25,452 bases of DNA. Origin: CAVYPR01 sp052145775 (GTDB lineage: Bacteria > Actinomycetota > Acidimicrobiia > Acidimicrobiales > RAAP-2). This document shows positions 15,687 to 21,926 of this stretch, piece by piece; the stretch's first letter is position 1, and each line of letters starts with the position of its first letter. The stretch spans positions 1 to 25,452 of the forward strand of contig JBKQNY010000159.1 of NCBI GenBank assembly GCA_052145775.1. Direction: 5' to 3'. The position numbers and the translations under genes are program-made. The notes beneath the pieces are model-generated. The model did not search any database. It saw only the letters and a list, made by a program, of their open reading frames with translations, and had not been told where the DNA came from.

Positions 15687-16363
15687 GACGCCGACCCTGG
15701 TTCCCCACCCTCCCGGGCGCGCTCGTCGCCCCCGGGGTGCTGGCGGCCCTCGTCGTCGCGTCGGGCTGCGGCGTGGTGTCGGCCGGGGCGCCCAACGCCA
15801 TCCCCAAGGGTCAGGTCCCCTTCCACCTCCTGACAAAGGAGGTGCCCACCACCACCAGCACCACGGCACCGGTGGCCACCGCGGCCGTCACCGTCTACTT
15901 CGTCGGCCAGACACACCATTACCTGGTACCGGCCACGCGGGCCGTCCCCGCCCCGCCGACCCTGCACACAGTCCTCGAGGAGCTCCTGGCCGGCCCCACA
16001 ACCCACGAGCACACAGCCGGCGTGCGCTCGGCCATCAGCGACGCCGTGCACCTGCAGTCGGTGAGGCCGGCCGTGGTGAAGCCGTCGGCCGACGTGGTCA
16101 CCGTCGACTTCAACACAGCCTTCGCCCTCATCTCGGGCACACAGGAGGTGCAGGCCGTGGCCCAGGTCGTCTTCACGATCACCAAGCAGGTGGGTCGCCA
16201 GATCGGCGTCCAGTTCCAGATCGAGGGCGTGACAACCGACGTCCCCACCGCCACAGGGGCCGAGGTGGCCGGACCCGTCTCCTACGTCAAGTACGCGTCG
16301 CTGACGACATCGGCCACAACCACCACGACGACGACCGCGCCGGGCGCGCCGCCCGGCCTCTAA
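15683..16363 (+). CDS. GerMN-domain lipoprotein in the LpqB position
   Basis: Predicted exported lipoprotein of 226 residues. It has a signal peptide with a lipobox-like VASGC (Cys29), a Thr-rich linker (TTTSTTAP), one GerMN domain (about 65-195, with TLHTVLEELLAGPTT and VVTVDFNTAFALISGTQEV), and a Thr-rich tail. In mycobacteria and many other actinobacteria mtrA-mtrB is followed by lpqB, which encodes a GerMN domain plus a C-terminal beta-propeller. Here the propeller is absent, and the gene ends with a clean stop rather than decaying. The GTG overlaps the mtrB TGA (GTGA), so the three genes are coupled. About 11 of its threonines use ACA. It may modulate the MtrB sensor as LpqB does, but that is inference. 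Confidence 0.82.
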   Translation: MRRRPWFPTLPGALVAPGVLAALVVASGCGVVSAGAPNAIPKGQVPFHLLTKEVPTTTSTTAPVATAAVTVYFVGQTHHYLVPATRAVPAPPTLHTVLEELLAGPTTHEHTAGVRSAISDAVHLQSVRPAVVKPSADVVTVDFNTAFALISGTQEVQAVAQVVFTITKQVGRQIGVQFQIEGVTTDVPTATGAEVAGPVSYVKYASLTTSATTTTTTTAPGAPPGL

Positions 16364-16719
16364 CCGGTGGCCGCCTCCTGCCACGCCACGCGCGGGGCGG
16401 CCGACCAGAGATGCTCGAGGTCGTAGAAGTCGCGGGTCTCCTCCAAGAAGACATGGACGACGAAGTCCCCGTAGTCCATGAGGACCCACGTTCCGTCACG
16501 CAGCCCCTCGACGCTGGTGGGCGACCGGCCCCCGCCTTCTTTCACACGCCGTTCGATCTCGTCGACCAGGGTGCGCACCTGGCGGGCGTTGCGCCCGCTG
16601 GTGATGACGAAGGCGTCTACCACACCGAGCAGGTCGCACATGGCCAGCACCACCGTGTCGCGCCCGAGCTTCTCGTCCGCCGCCGCTGCGGCCAGGTGGG
16701 CCGCCCTCGGCACCGACAT
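16360..16719 (-). CDS. rsfS: Ribosomal silencing factor RsfS
   Basis: Binds ribosomal protein L14 on free 50S subunits and blocks joining with 30S during slow growth. The 119-residue product matches the DUF143 family: LLGVVDAFVITSGRNARQVRTLVDEIE, the GLRDGTWVLMDYGDFVVHVF core, and RDFYDLEHLW. The ATG at 16719 gives the family length. An in-frame GTG at 16779, only 7 bp after the upstream stop, would add 20 residues and is possible. Its TAG overlaps the TAA of the convergent lipoprotein gene. It follows nadD and a small membrane protein, echoing the common nadD-rsfS pairing. Confidence 0.93.
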   Translation of the reverse strand: MSVPRAAHLAAAAADEKLGRDTVVLAMCDLLGVVDAFVITSGRNARQVRTLVDEIERRVKEGGGRSPTSVEGLRDGTWVLMDYGDFVVHVFLEETRDFYDLEHLWSAAPRVAWQEAATG

Positions 16720-16786
16720 GCCGCCCACGGCGTCGGTCCCGCCGGACCCCGGCCGCACGACACCGGCCGGTCCGCTCACCGGCGGC

Positions 16787-17065
16787 TCAACGGATCACGT
16801 CCAGCACCGCGACGGTGACCGCCAGGGACGCTGCCAGCACGCCGATGCCGAGCGCCGCATAGCGGCGGCGCAGTCGCCGGGCGGCCCGACGCTCGGCCCG
16901 CAGCTCGGAGCGCCCCATCACCACCTCGGGCTTGACGGAGTCGACGGCGGCGGCGGGAGGGGCGGGAGCGACCGGACGCAGTGGGGTGGTGGCCGGGGCG
17001 GGGAGCGGACCGACGGCGACCGGGCGGACCCGGGGAAGCTCGGCGGTGTCGACGCTCGACGTCAT
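16787..17065 (-). CDS. Small tail-anchored membrane protein of unknown function
   Basis: The 92-residue product has a Pro/Ala-rich N-terminal half, a strongly basic patch (RSELRAERRAARRLRRRY), then one hydrophobic segment (about 70-90) at the very C-terminus. That is the layout of a tail-anchored protein with a cytoplasmic N-terminus. The ATG overlaps the nadD TGA as ATGA, a strong argument that it is real. rsfS follows closely. I do not recognise a family. Its basic stretch could orient the helix or contact membrane or nucleic acid; the sequence does not decide. Confidence 0.72.
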   Translation of the reverse strand: MTSSVDTAELPRVRPVAVGPLPAPATTPLRPVAPAPPAAAVDSVKPEVVMGRSELRAERRAARRLRRRYAALGIGVLAASLAVTVAVLDVIR

Positions 17066-17655
17066 CTGCCCACAGCGTACAGATTCCTGCGCTCGATGCA
17101 ACGGATGACCGCCTCGGGGACGAGACCTTCGACCGGGCGGCCGCTGGCCAGGAGCTCTCTGACCTGCGAGCTCGACACGTCGACCCCGCCGCCCTCGACG
17201 CGACGCACCCTCCACCCGGCCGGGTCCCCGACCACGGGGCTGCGCGGCCGGGACACCACGGCCAGCGTGACCAGCCGACGAAGGTCGTCCACCCGCTCCC
17301 AGCTCGGAAGGGTGGCCACCAGGTCCGCGCCCACGATCAAGCAGAGCTCGGGGGCGGTGCGGCCGGCGGCGCGGGCCCTCTCCACGAGCGCCTCGGCCGT
17401 CTCGACGGTGTAGCTCGGACCCCCCCGGTCGATCTCGAGCCGACATGGCTCGACCCCCGCCAGGCCGTCGGCGGCCGCCACGACCATGGCCCAGCGGTCC
17501 TCGGCCGGGGTGATCACCCGCTGCGGCACCTTCTGCCACGGGTGGTTGGCCACCACCAGCAGGAGGCGGTCGAGCCCGAGCGCATCGCGGCAGCGCAGGG
17601 CGGCGTCGAGATGGCCGTTGTGGGGCGGGTCGAAGGTCCCCCCGAGCAGGCCCAC
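17062..17655 (-). CDS. nadD: Nicotinate-nucleotide adenylyltransferase
   Basis: Transfers AMP to nicotinate mononucleotide, forming deamido-NAD in NAD synthesis. The 197-residue product starts with the diagnostic LLGGTFDPPHNGHL nucleotide-binding motif and continues with VVANHPWQK, the SYTVETAEAL segment, LCLIVGADLVATLPSWERVDD, and the C-terminal ISSTxIR-like VSSSQVRELLASGRPV. The GTG at 17655 is chosen for length, though it leaves only one residue before the motif. A TTG at 17697 with AGGTG upstream would add 14 residues and is a fair alternative. A possible leaderless short ORF precedes it. It heads the nadD / small membrane protein / rsfS set. Confidence 0.92.
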   Translation of the reverse strand: MGLLGGTFDPPHNGHLDAALRCRDALGLDRLLLVVANHPWQKVPQRVITPAEDRWAMVVAAADGLAGVEPCRLEIDRGGPSYTVETAEALVERARAAGRTAPELCLIVGADLVATLPSWERVDDLRRLVTLAVVSRPRSPVVGDPAGWRVRRVEGGGVDVSSSQVRELLASGRPVEGLVPEAVIRCIERRNLYAVGR

Positions 17656-17683
17656 CCGTTCGGCGCGCCCTGCCGTGTCGGGC

Positions 17684-17731
17684 TCAGTTCGAGGCAACCG
17701 GCACCTGGTTGCTGCGCGACGGACGACCCAT
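17684..17731 (-). CDS. Possible leaderless 15-codon upstream ORF before nadD
   Basis: Encodes MGRPSRSNQVPVASN and stops 28 bp before the nadD GTG. Its ATG lies 6 nt after a TAGGCT box (17743-17738), the spacing expected of a leaderless transcript. No homology is claimed. It may be a translated leader peptide or may only mark the transcript start. Confidence 0.25.
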   Translation of the reverse strand: MGRPSRSNQVPVASN

Positions 17732-17737
17732 GGGGCG

Positions 17738-17743
17738 AGCCTA
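17738..17743 (-). promoter_or_regulatory. Putative nadD -10 box
   Basis: The minus strand reads TAGGCT, in the 136-bp divergent gap between nadD and aroG. Transcription would begin near 17731, at the ATG of a 15-codon ORF, giving a leader of about 75 nt before nadD. No clear -35 is visible. Confidence 0.35.
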
Positions 17744-17779
17744 GGGCCGGCCGTCGCGCCGACACCGCTTGTCACGCCG

Positions 17780-17785
17780 TACGCT
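17780..17785 (+). promoter_or_regulatory. Putative -10 box for a leaderless aroG transcript
   Basis: TACGCT is followed by 6 nt (TGTGGG region) and the aroG ATG at 17792. There is no Shine-Dalgarno, so a leaderless mRNA beginning at the ATG is the simplest reading. It lies 37 bp from the oppositely oriented nadD box. Confidence 0.45.
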
Positions 17786-17791
17786 TGTGGG

Positions 17792-19192
17792 ATGCCGAGG
17801 GGCACCGAGACCGAGGGGACCAAGGGGGACGGCGCGCCGCCGGCCACCGGCGACGCGGGGTGGCACACCGGCTCGTGGCGCGGCCGTCCGGCCGGCCAAC
17901 AGCCCGGCTGGCCCGATGCCGAGGCGCTGAAGCATGTCGAGGCCCGGCTGGCCACCCTGCCCCCCCTGGTGGTGGCCGGCGAGGCCCGCCGGCTCACGGC
18001 GTCACTGGGCGAGGTGGCCCAGGGCCGCGCCTTCCTGCTCCAGGCCGGTGACTGCGCCGAGTCGTTCGGGGACTTCGCCGCCGACAGCATCCGGGACAAG
18101 CTGAAGGTCATCCTGCAGATGGCGGTGGCCCTCACCTACGCCGCCGGCGTCCCGGTGGTCAAGGTGGGGAGGATCGCCGGCCAGTTCGCCAAGCCCCGCT
18201 CCTCCCCCACTGAGCGGGTCGGCGACCTCGAGCTCGAGGCCTTCCGGGGCCACATGGTCAATGACGAGCCGTTCGACGCCGACGCCCGCCGGCCCGACCC
18301 GGCGCGGCTGCTCTCCGCCTACCACCAGTCGGCGGCCACCTTGAACCTCCTGCGGGCGTTCACCAAGGGCGGGTTCGCCGACCTCTCGCTGGTGCACGCG
18401 TGGAACCAGCAGTTCGTGGCCTCCTCGTCCCAGGGCCGTCGCTACGAGCGGATCGCCAGCGAGATCGATCGGGCGCTGCGCTTCATGACGGCCTGCGGCA
18501 TCGACCTGTCGGCCGAGGTCGGCCTGCACCAGGTCGACTTCTGGACGAGCCACGAGGCGCTCATCCTCAACTACGAAGAGGCCCTCACCCGCCAGGACTC
18601 GCTCACCGGCGACTGGGTCGACTGCTCGGCGCACCTGGTGTGGGTGGGCGAGCGGACCCGCCAGGTCGACGGGGCTCACGTGGAGTTCCTCTCGGGGGTG
18701 ATCAACCCGGTGGGCGCCAAGATCGGTCCGAGCGCCACCGCCGCCGAGGTGGTGGCCCTCTGCGATCGCCTGGACCCCGGGCGGACCCCGGGCCGGCTGA
18801 CCCTCATCACCCGTTTCGGCGCCGGCCGGGTGGGCGAGCTGCTGCCGCCGCTGATCGAGGCGGTCGGCGCCTCGGGCCATCCGGTGGTCTGGGCCTGCGA
18901 CCCCATGCACGCCAACACCTTCGTGAGCGACGGCGGCCGCAAGACCCGGCGCTTCGACGACATCATGGCCGAGCTGCACGAGTTCTTCGCCGTCCACCGC
19001 CGGCTCGGCACCTGGCCCGGCGGCGTCCACGTGGAGCTGACCGGCGACGACGTCACCGAGTGCCTCGGGGGGGCCGAGGAGATCGTCGAGGGCGACCTTC
19101 ACCAGCGGTACCTGACGGCCTGCGACCCGCGGCTCAACGCGCGCCAGTCCCTTGACCTGGCCTTCGGGGTGGCCGAGCTCCTGCGCACCTGA
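17792..19192 (+). CDS. aroG: Class II 3-deoxy-7-phosphoheptulonate (DAHP) synthase
   Basis: Condenses phosphoenolpyruvate and erythrose 4-phosphate to DAHP, the first step of the shikimate pathway to aromatic amino acids. The 466-residue length matches the plant/actinobacterial class II type (M. tuberculosis AroG is about 462). Visible family stretches are FLLQAGDCAESFGDF (with the metal-ligand Cys), VVKVGRIAGQFAKPRSSPTE, FRGHMVNDEPFDADARRPDP, HEALILNYEEALTRQDS, GVINPVGAKIGPSATAAEVV, LITRFGAGRVGELLPPLI, WACDPMHANTF and the closing ARQSLDLAFGVAELL. Start: the ATG at 17792, with no ribosome-binding site but a well-placed -10 box. It contains no ACA codons, unlike the exported-protein genes around it. 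Monocistronic by layout. Confidence 0.96.
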   Translation: MPRGTETEGTKGDGAPPATGDAGWHTGSWRGRPAGQQPGWPDAEALKHVEARLATLPPLVVAGEARRLTASLGEVAQGRAFLLQAGDCAESFGDFAADSIRDKLKVILQMAVALTYAAGVPVVKVGRIAGQFAKPRSSPTERVGDLELEAFRGHMVNDEPFDADARRPDPARLLSAYHQSAATLNLLRAFTKGGFADLSLVHAWNQQFVASSSQGRRYERIASEIDRALRFMTACGIDLSAEVGLHQVDFWTSHEALILNYEEALTRQDSLTGDWVDCSAHLVWVGERTRQVDGAHVEFLSGVINPVGAKIGPSATAAEVVALCDRLDPGRTPGRLTLITRFGAGRVGELLPPLIEAVGASGHPVVWACDPMHANTFVSDGGRKTRRFDDIMAELHEFFAVHRRLGTWPGGVHVELTGDDVTECLGGAEEIVEGDLHQRYLTACDPRLNARQSLDLAFGVAELLRT

Positions 19193-19219
19193 CGCCCGCG
19201 GCTGCATGTCACCCACCGA

Positions 19220-19244
19220 GAATTCGCGTGACATTCGCGAATTC
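19220..19244. repeat. 9-bp inverted repeat, likely operator or stem-loop
   Basis: GAATTCGCG and CGCGAATTC flank a 7-bp spacer (TGACATT), and are perfect over 9 bp. The site also holds ATTCGCG twice in direct orientation 11 bp apart (19222 and 19233), one helical turn. It starts 28 bp after the aroG stop and ends 36 bp before a TATATT box for the next gene. There is no following T run, so an operator is more likely than a terminator. Confidence 0.6.
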
Positions 19245-19280
19245 CCTCGGGTTTCCCCCTTTCGGGCGCGAACCCCCATG

Positions 19281-19286
19281 TATATT
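19281..19286 (+). promoter_or_regulatory. TATATT -10 box for the repeat/GH25-like protein gene
   Basis: The most AT-rich hexamer in the area; 9 nt separate it from the GTG at 19296. A weaker inverted element (GGGTT near 19249 and AACCC near 19271) lies between this box and the 9-bp inverted repeat. No -35 consensus is evident, which suggests dependence on an activator or extracytoplasmic cue. Confidence 0.45.
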
Positions 19287-19295
19287 TGGCCGGTC

Positions 19296-20786
19296 GTGGC
19301 AGGGCTCCGTAGTCGCAATGAGCGCCGCGGCGCGTGTCGGTCGGGAAATCGACGGTGCGTCGTCGTTGCGCTGGTGGCGGTGATCGTCACCTGCTCTGCC
19401 CTCGTCGCCCTCGCCTTCGACGGCGCCACCCCAACGTCGGCCGCCACACTCAAGCAGCCCACGCAGGGGCCGCCGGCCGCCCCACCCGTGTTGTCGGCCT
19501 ACTGGCTGGTGGCCTCCGACGGCGGGATCTTCTCGTTCGGCGGCGCCCCCTTCTACGGCTCGACCGGCACAATGACCCTCAACGAGCCGGTGGTGGCCAT
19601 GGCCGGGACCCCGGGCAGCAAGGGGTACTGGCTCGTCGCTTCCGACGGCGGCGTCTTCTCCTTCGGCGACGCCCAGTTCCACGGTTCCATGGGCGCCGTG
19701 CACCTCAACCGCCCGATCGTGGACATGGCCGCCGCGCCCACAGGCGGCGGGTACTGGCTGGTCGCCTCCGACGGCGGGATCTTCGCCTTCGGCTCGGCCC
19801 GGTTCCACGGGTCGACCGGCAACGAGACCCTGAACCAGCCGATCGTGAGCATGACGCCCACCGCCGACGGCCAGGGCTACTGGTTCACCGCGGCCGACGG
19901 CGGGGTCTTCGCCTTCGGCGACGCCACCTACGACGGCTCGCTGGGCGGCGTGCCCCAGAGCCGTCCCATCGTGGCCATGGCCTCGGACTCCCGGGGGAAC
20001 GGGTACTGGTTCACCAACTCCAACGGCGCCGTGAGCGCCTTCGGGAAGGCCACATACTGGGGCTCGGCCCCCCAGGTGCTGAACCAGCCGGTGGTCGGCA
20101 TGGCCGAGGCCGATGCGACCGGCCACTTCAGCGTGTCGACATACCCGAGCGGCGCCTCGGGCTACGACGTCTCGAAGTACCAGTGCGGCAACCTCCCGCC
20201 TTCCCCCCACACCATCGGGGTGGTGCAGGTGAACGGCTACCCCTTCGAGGCGGTCAACCCCTGCCTGGCGACAGAGGCCTCGTGGGCGGCGGGCGGCCTC
20301 AACCTCTACACCTACCTCGCCTACGGCAGCACAACATCGTCGTCCGACGCCGCCTGCTCGCTGCAGGCCAGCCCGGACGCCTGCAACTTCGGGTTCAACG
20401 CCGCCATCTACTCCTTCGACACCGCCCAGACAGCGGGCGTCGACACCTCGGTGGCGTGGTGGCTGGACGTCGAGACACCGACCGGGAGCTGGTCGCCGAC
20501 ACTGACCGCCAACGCCTCGCTCATCCAGGGCGCCATCGAGGGGCTGCACTACGCCGGCATCAACAACGTCGGCATCTACGCCTCACCGGCGAAGTGGAAC
20601 ACAATCGTGGGCGACTACCAGCCCGCCGTCCCCTACTGGATGGCCTACTGGACGACAACAGGCCCGGCCAGCTGTGCCGCCTACACAAATTGGGCGAGCA
20701 GCGAGCTGCTCCCGACCGGCCCGCTCGTCCTCACCCAGTTCAGCGACCACTCCAACGGGACATACGACGGCGACTACGCCTGCTAG
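19296..20786 (+). CDS. Exported protein with five 42-residue repeats and a GH25-like lysozyme domain
   Basis: A 496-residue product: basic N-terminus, hydrophobic signal/anchor segment at about 21-41, Pro/Ala linker, five tandem 42-residue repeats (69-278), then a C-terminal domain (289-496) that looks like the glycoside hydrolase 25 / DUF1906 fold. It opens with GYDVSKYQ (Asp291), has WWLDVETP (Asp391, Glu393), GIYASPAKW and closes LTQFSDHSNGTYDGDYAC. Those acidic residues match the DxE pattern of GH25 muramidases, suggesting cell-wall cleavage or binding. The domain has six cysteines, suited to disulfides outside the cell. The GTG at 19296 is preferred to the ATG at 19278 because TATATT lies between them. 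About 16 threonines use ACA. Catalytic activity is inferred, not certain. Confidence 0.78.
   Translation: MAGLRSRNERRGACRSGNRRCVVVALVAVIVTCSALVALAFDGATPTSAATLKQPTQGPPAAPPVLSAYWLVASDGGIFSFGGAPFYGSTGTMTLNEPVVAMAGTPGSKGYWLVASDGGVFSFGDAQFHGSMGAVHLNRPIVDMAAAPTGGGYWLVASDGGIFAFGSARFHGSTGNETLNQPIVSMTPTADGQGYWFTAADGGVFAFGDATYDGSLGGVPQSRPIVAMASDSRGNGYWFTNSNGAVSAFGKATYWGSAPQVLNQPVVGMAEADATGHFSVSTYPSGASGYDVSKYQCGNLPPSPHTIGVVQVNGYPFEAVNPCLATEASWAAGGLNLYTYLAYGSTTSSSDAACSLQASPDACNFGFNAAIYSFDTAQTAGVDTSVAWWLDVETPTGSWSPTLTANASLIQGAIEGLHYAGINNVGIYASPAKWNTIVGDYQPAVPYWMAYWTTTGPASCAAYTNWASSELLPTGPLVLTQFSDHSNGTYDGDYAC
19500..20129 (+). repeat. Five tandem 126-bp coding repeats (42 residues each)
   Basis: Units begin at TAC codons at 19500, 19626, 19752, 19878 and 20004, an exact 126-bp period. 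Each encodes a variant of YWLVASDGGIFSFGDA, then an F/Y-x-GS turn, and ends with a PIVxMA segment. The last two units diverge (YWFTAADGG, YWFTNSNGA). The pattern suggests a small beta-propeller-like or stacked beta-sheet module used for binding. The identity of the first three units at DNA level suggests recent duplication or homogenisation. Confidence 0.9.
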
Positions 20787-20789
20787 GCA

Positions 20790-20813
20790 GGCCGCGGGTC
20801 GCGACCCGCGGCC
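20790..20813. terminator. 24-bp perfect palindrome after the GH25-like gene
   Basis: Twelve bases (GGCCGCGGGTCG) are followed by their exact reverse complement with no spacer, starting 3 bp after the TAG. A second, smaller stem (GTGGCG...CGCCAC) follows at about 20815-20833. There is no T run. It probably folds at the mRNA 3' end and acts as a non-canonical terminator, or it is a protein-binding palindrome. Confidence 0.5.
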
Positions 20814-20876
20814 GGTGGCGCCGGCCACGCCACGGACCACCGGGCCCGATGTCGGACGGGCAGGCGCGTCGGCGAG

Positions 20877-20890
20877 CCGCCACGTGGCGG
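20877..20890. promoter_or_regulatory. 14-bp palindrome upstream of the APH-family gene
   Basis: CCGCCACGTGGCGG is a perfect palindrome in the 195-bp gap before the kinase gene, about 90 bp before its start. It could be an operator. Nothing else in the gap, beyond the stems after the preceding gene, looks like a gene or a promoter. Confidence 0.25.
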
Positions 20891-20981
20891 GCACGGCAGC
20901 CGCCTGAACCCAGAGCGACCGTCGATCACCGGCCGCTCGACCCAGCACCTGCGGGACGTGAAGACTGACGGCGTGCCACGC

Positions 20982-21878
20982 ATGCACGCAGACGAGGTCG
21001 ACGTGGACGGCTCGTTGGTCCGCCGCCTCCTGGCCGCCCAGATGCCCGACCTCGCCGACCGCCGGCTCACGGTGGTGGAGCCCTGGGGCACCGACAACGC
21101 CATCTGGCGGCTCGGCCATGACCTGGTGCTGCGACTCCCCCGCATCCACTGGGCGGCGACACAACCCGACCTCGAGGCACGGGTGCTGCCGCGCCTGTCT
21201 CCCCACCTCCCCGTCGCCCTGCCCGAACCGGTCGCCGTGGGCGAGCCCGGGGAGGGCTACCCCTACCGCTGGGCCGTCCACCGATGGCTCCCCGGCGAGG
21301 CCGCCACCGTCGCTTCGATGGGCGATCCGCTCGTCTTCGCCCGGGACCTCGCCCGGGTGGTGCAGGCCCTCCACGCCGTGCCGCCCGACGACGCCCCGCC
21401 GGCCACGAACCGGGCCCGGGACCTGCGCTCCTACGACACCGAGACCCTGGCCGCCATCGAGTACGCAGGCGAGTTGCTCGACGCGGCGTCGGCGCGGGCG
21501 GTGTGGGAGCGGGCGCTGGCCGCGCCCGCCCACCGGGGACCCCCGGTGTGGGTGCACGGCGACCTCGAGGGGAACTGCCTCGTGCGCAGCGGGCAGCTCT
21601 CGGGCATCGTCGACTGGGGCTCGGCCTGCGCCGGTGACCCGGCCGTCGATCTACAGGTCGTGTGGTCGCCGCTGTTCACCGATGCGTCCCGGGACGCGTT
21701 CCTGGGCACCCTCGGGGTCGACGAGGCGATGGTCGAGAGGAGCAAGGGCGCGGCGATCCACCAGGCGTGTGCCGCCCTCGGGTACTACTGGGACTCCTAT
21801 CCCGCGATGGTGGAGCGCTCAGCGCACAAGCTGGCGGTGCTCGGCGTTCGTTCGCACGAGCACCCCGCAACCGCCTGA
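20982..21878 (+). CDS. Aminoglycoside phosphotransferase (APH)-family kinase
   Basis: Predicted soluble ATP-dependent small-molecule kinase of 298 residues. The family motifs are clear: the N-lobe GTDNAIWRLG and LVLRLPRI, the Brenner-type catalytic loop VWVHGDLEGNCLV (Asp194, Asn198) and the metal-binding GIVDWGSACAGDPAVDL (Asp211). The family acts on antibiotics, sugars, choline and other substrates, so a resistance role cannot be assumed. The ATG at 20982 (MHADEVDVDGSLVRRLLAAQ) matches my memory of related actinobacterial proteins. An in-frame GTG at 20958 would add 8 residues. Neither has a convincing ribosome-binding site or leaderless -10. It stands alone, convergent with the phosphatase set. 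Confidence 0.87.
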   Translation: MHADEVDVDGSLVRRLLAAQMPDLADRRLTVVEPWGTDNAIWRLGHDLVLRLPRIHWAATQPDLEARVLPRLSPHLPVALPEPVAVGEPGEGYPYRWAVHRWLPGEAATVASMGDPLVFARDLARVVQALHAVPPDDAPPATNRARDLRSYDTETLAAIEYAGELLDAASARAVWERALAAPAHRGPPVWVHGDLEGNCLVRSGQLSGIVDWGSACAGDPAVDLQVVWSPLFTDASRDAFLGTLGVDEAMVERSKGAAIHQACAALGYYWDSYPAMVERSAHKLAVLGVRSHEHPATA

Positions 21879-21891
21879 GCGGCCCGCGCCG

Positions 21892-21926
21892 GGGGCGGCA
21901 GGGGTGCCTCCGCACCCGACCGCCCC
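21892..21926. terminator. Stem-loop between convergent genes
   Basis: A nested hairpin: outer arms GGGGCGG (21892-21898) and CCGCCCC (21920-21926), inner arms GGGTGC and GCACCC around a 4-nt loop. It starts 14 bp after the APH-family stop. A further 12-bp palindrome, GGGCGGCCGCCC (21945-21956), sits 4 bp before the phosphatase stop. Both lack T runs. Together they fill the 81-bp convergent gap and could stop transcription from both sides. Confidence 0.45.

Noticed and set aside
16720..16779. A longer RsfS starting at the GTG at 16779
   Set aside because: The extra 20 residues are not typical of the family and neither start has a good ribosome-binding site. Kept only as an alternative.
17656..18135. 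The nadD frame extending upstream to 18135
   Set aside because: It crosses into aroG on the opposite strand; the NadD nucleotide-binding motif defines the start region near 17655.
20814..20957. A possible short ORF in the gap before the APH-family gene
   Set aside because: It has no ribosome-binding site, no leaderless box and no recognisable sequence; the gap is better explained as 3' stems plus upstream DNA.
20958..21878. The APH-family gene as an antibiotic-resistance gene
   Set aside because: The family motifs show a kinase fold but not the substrate. No mobile element or resistance context surrounds it.
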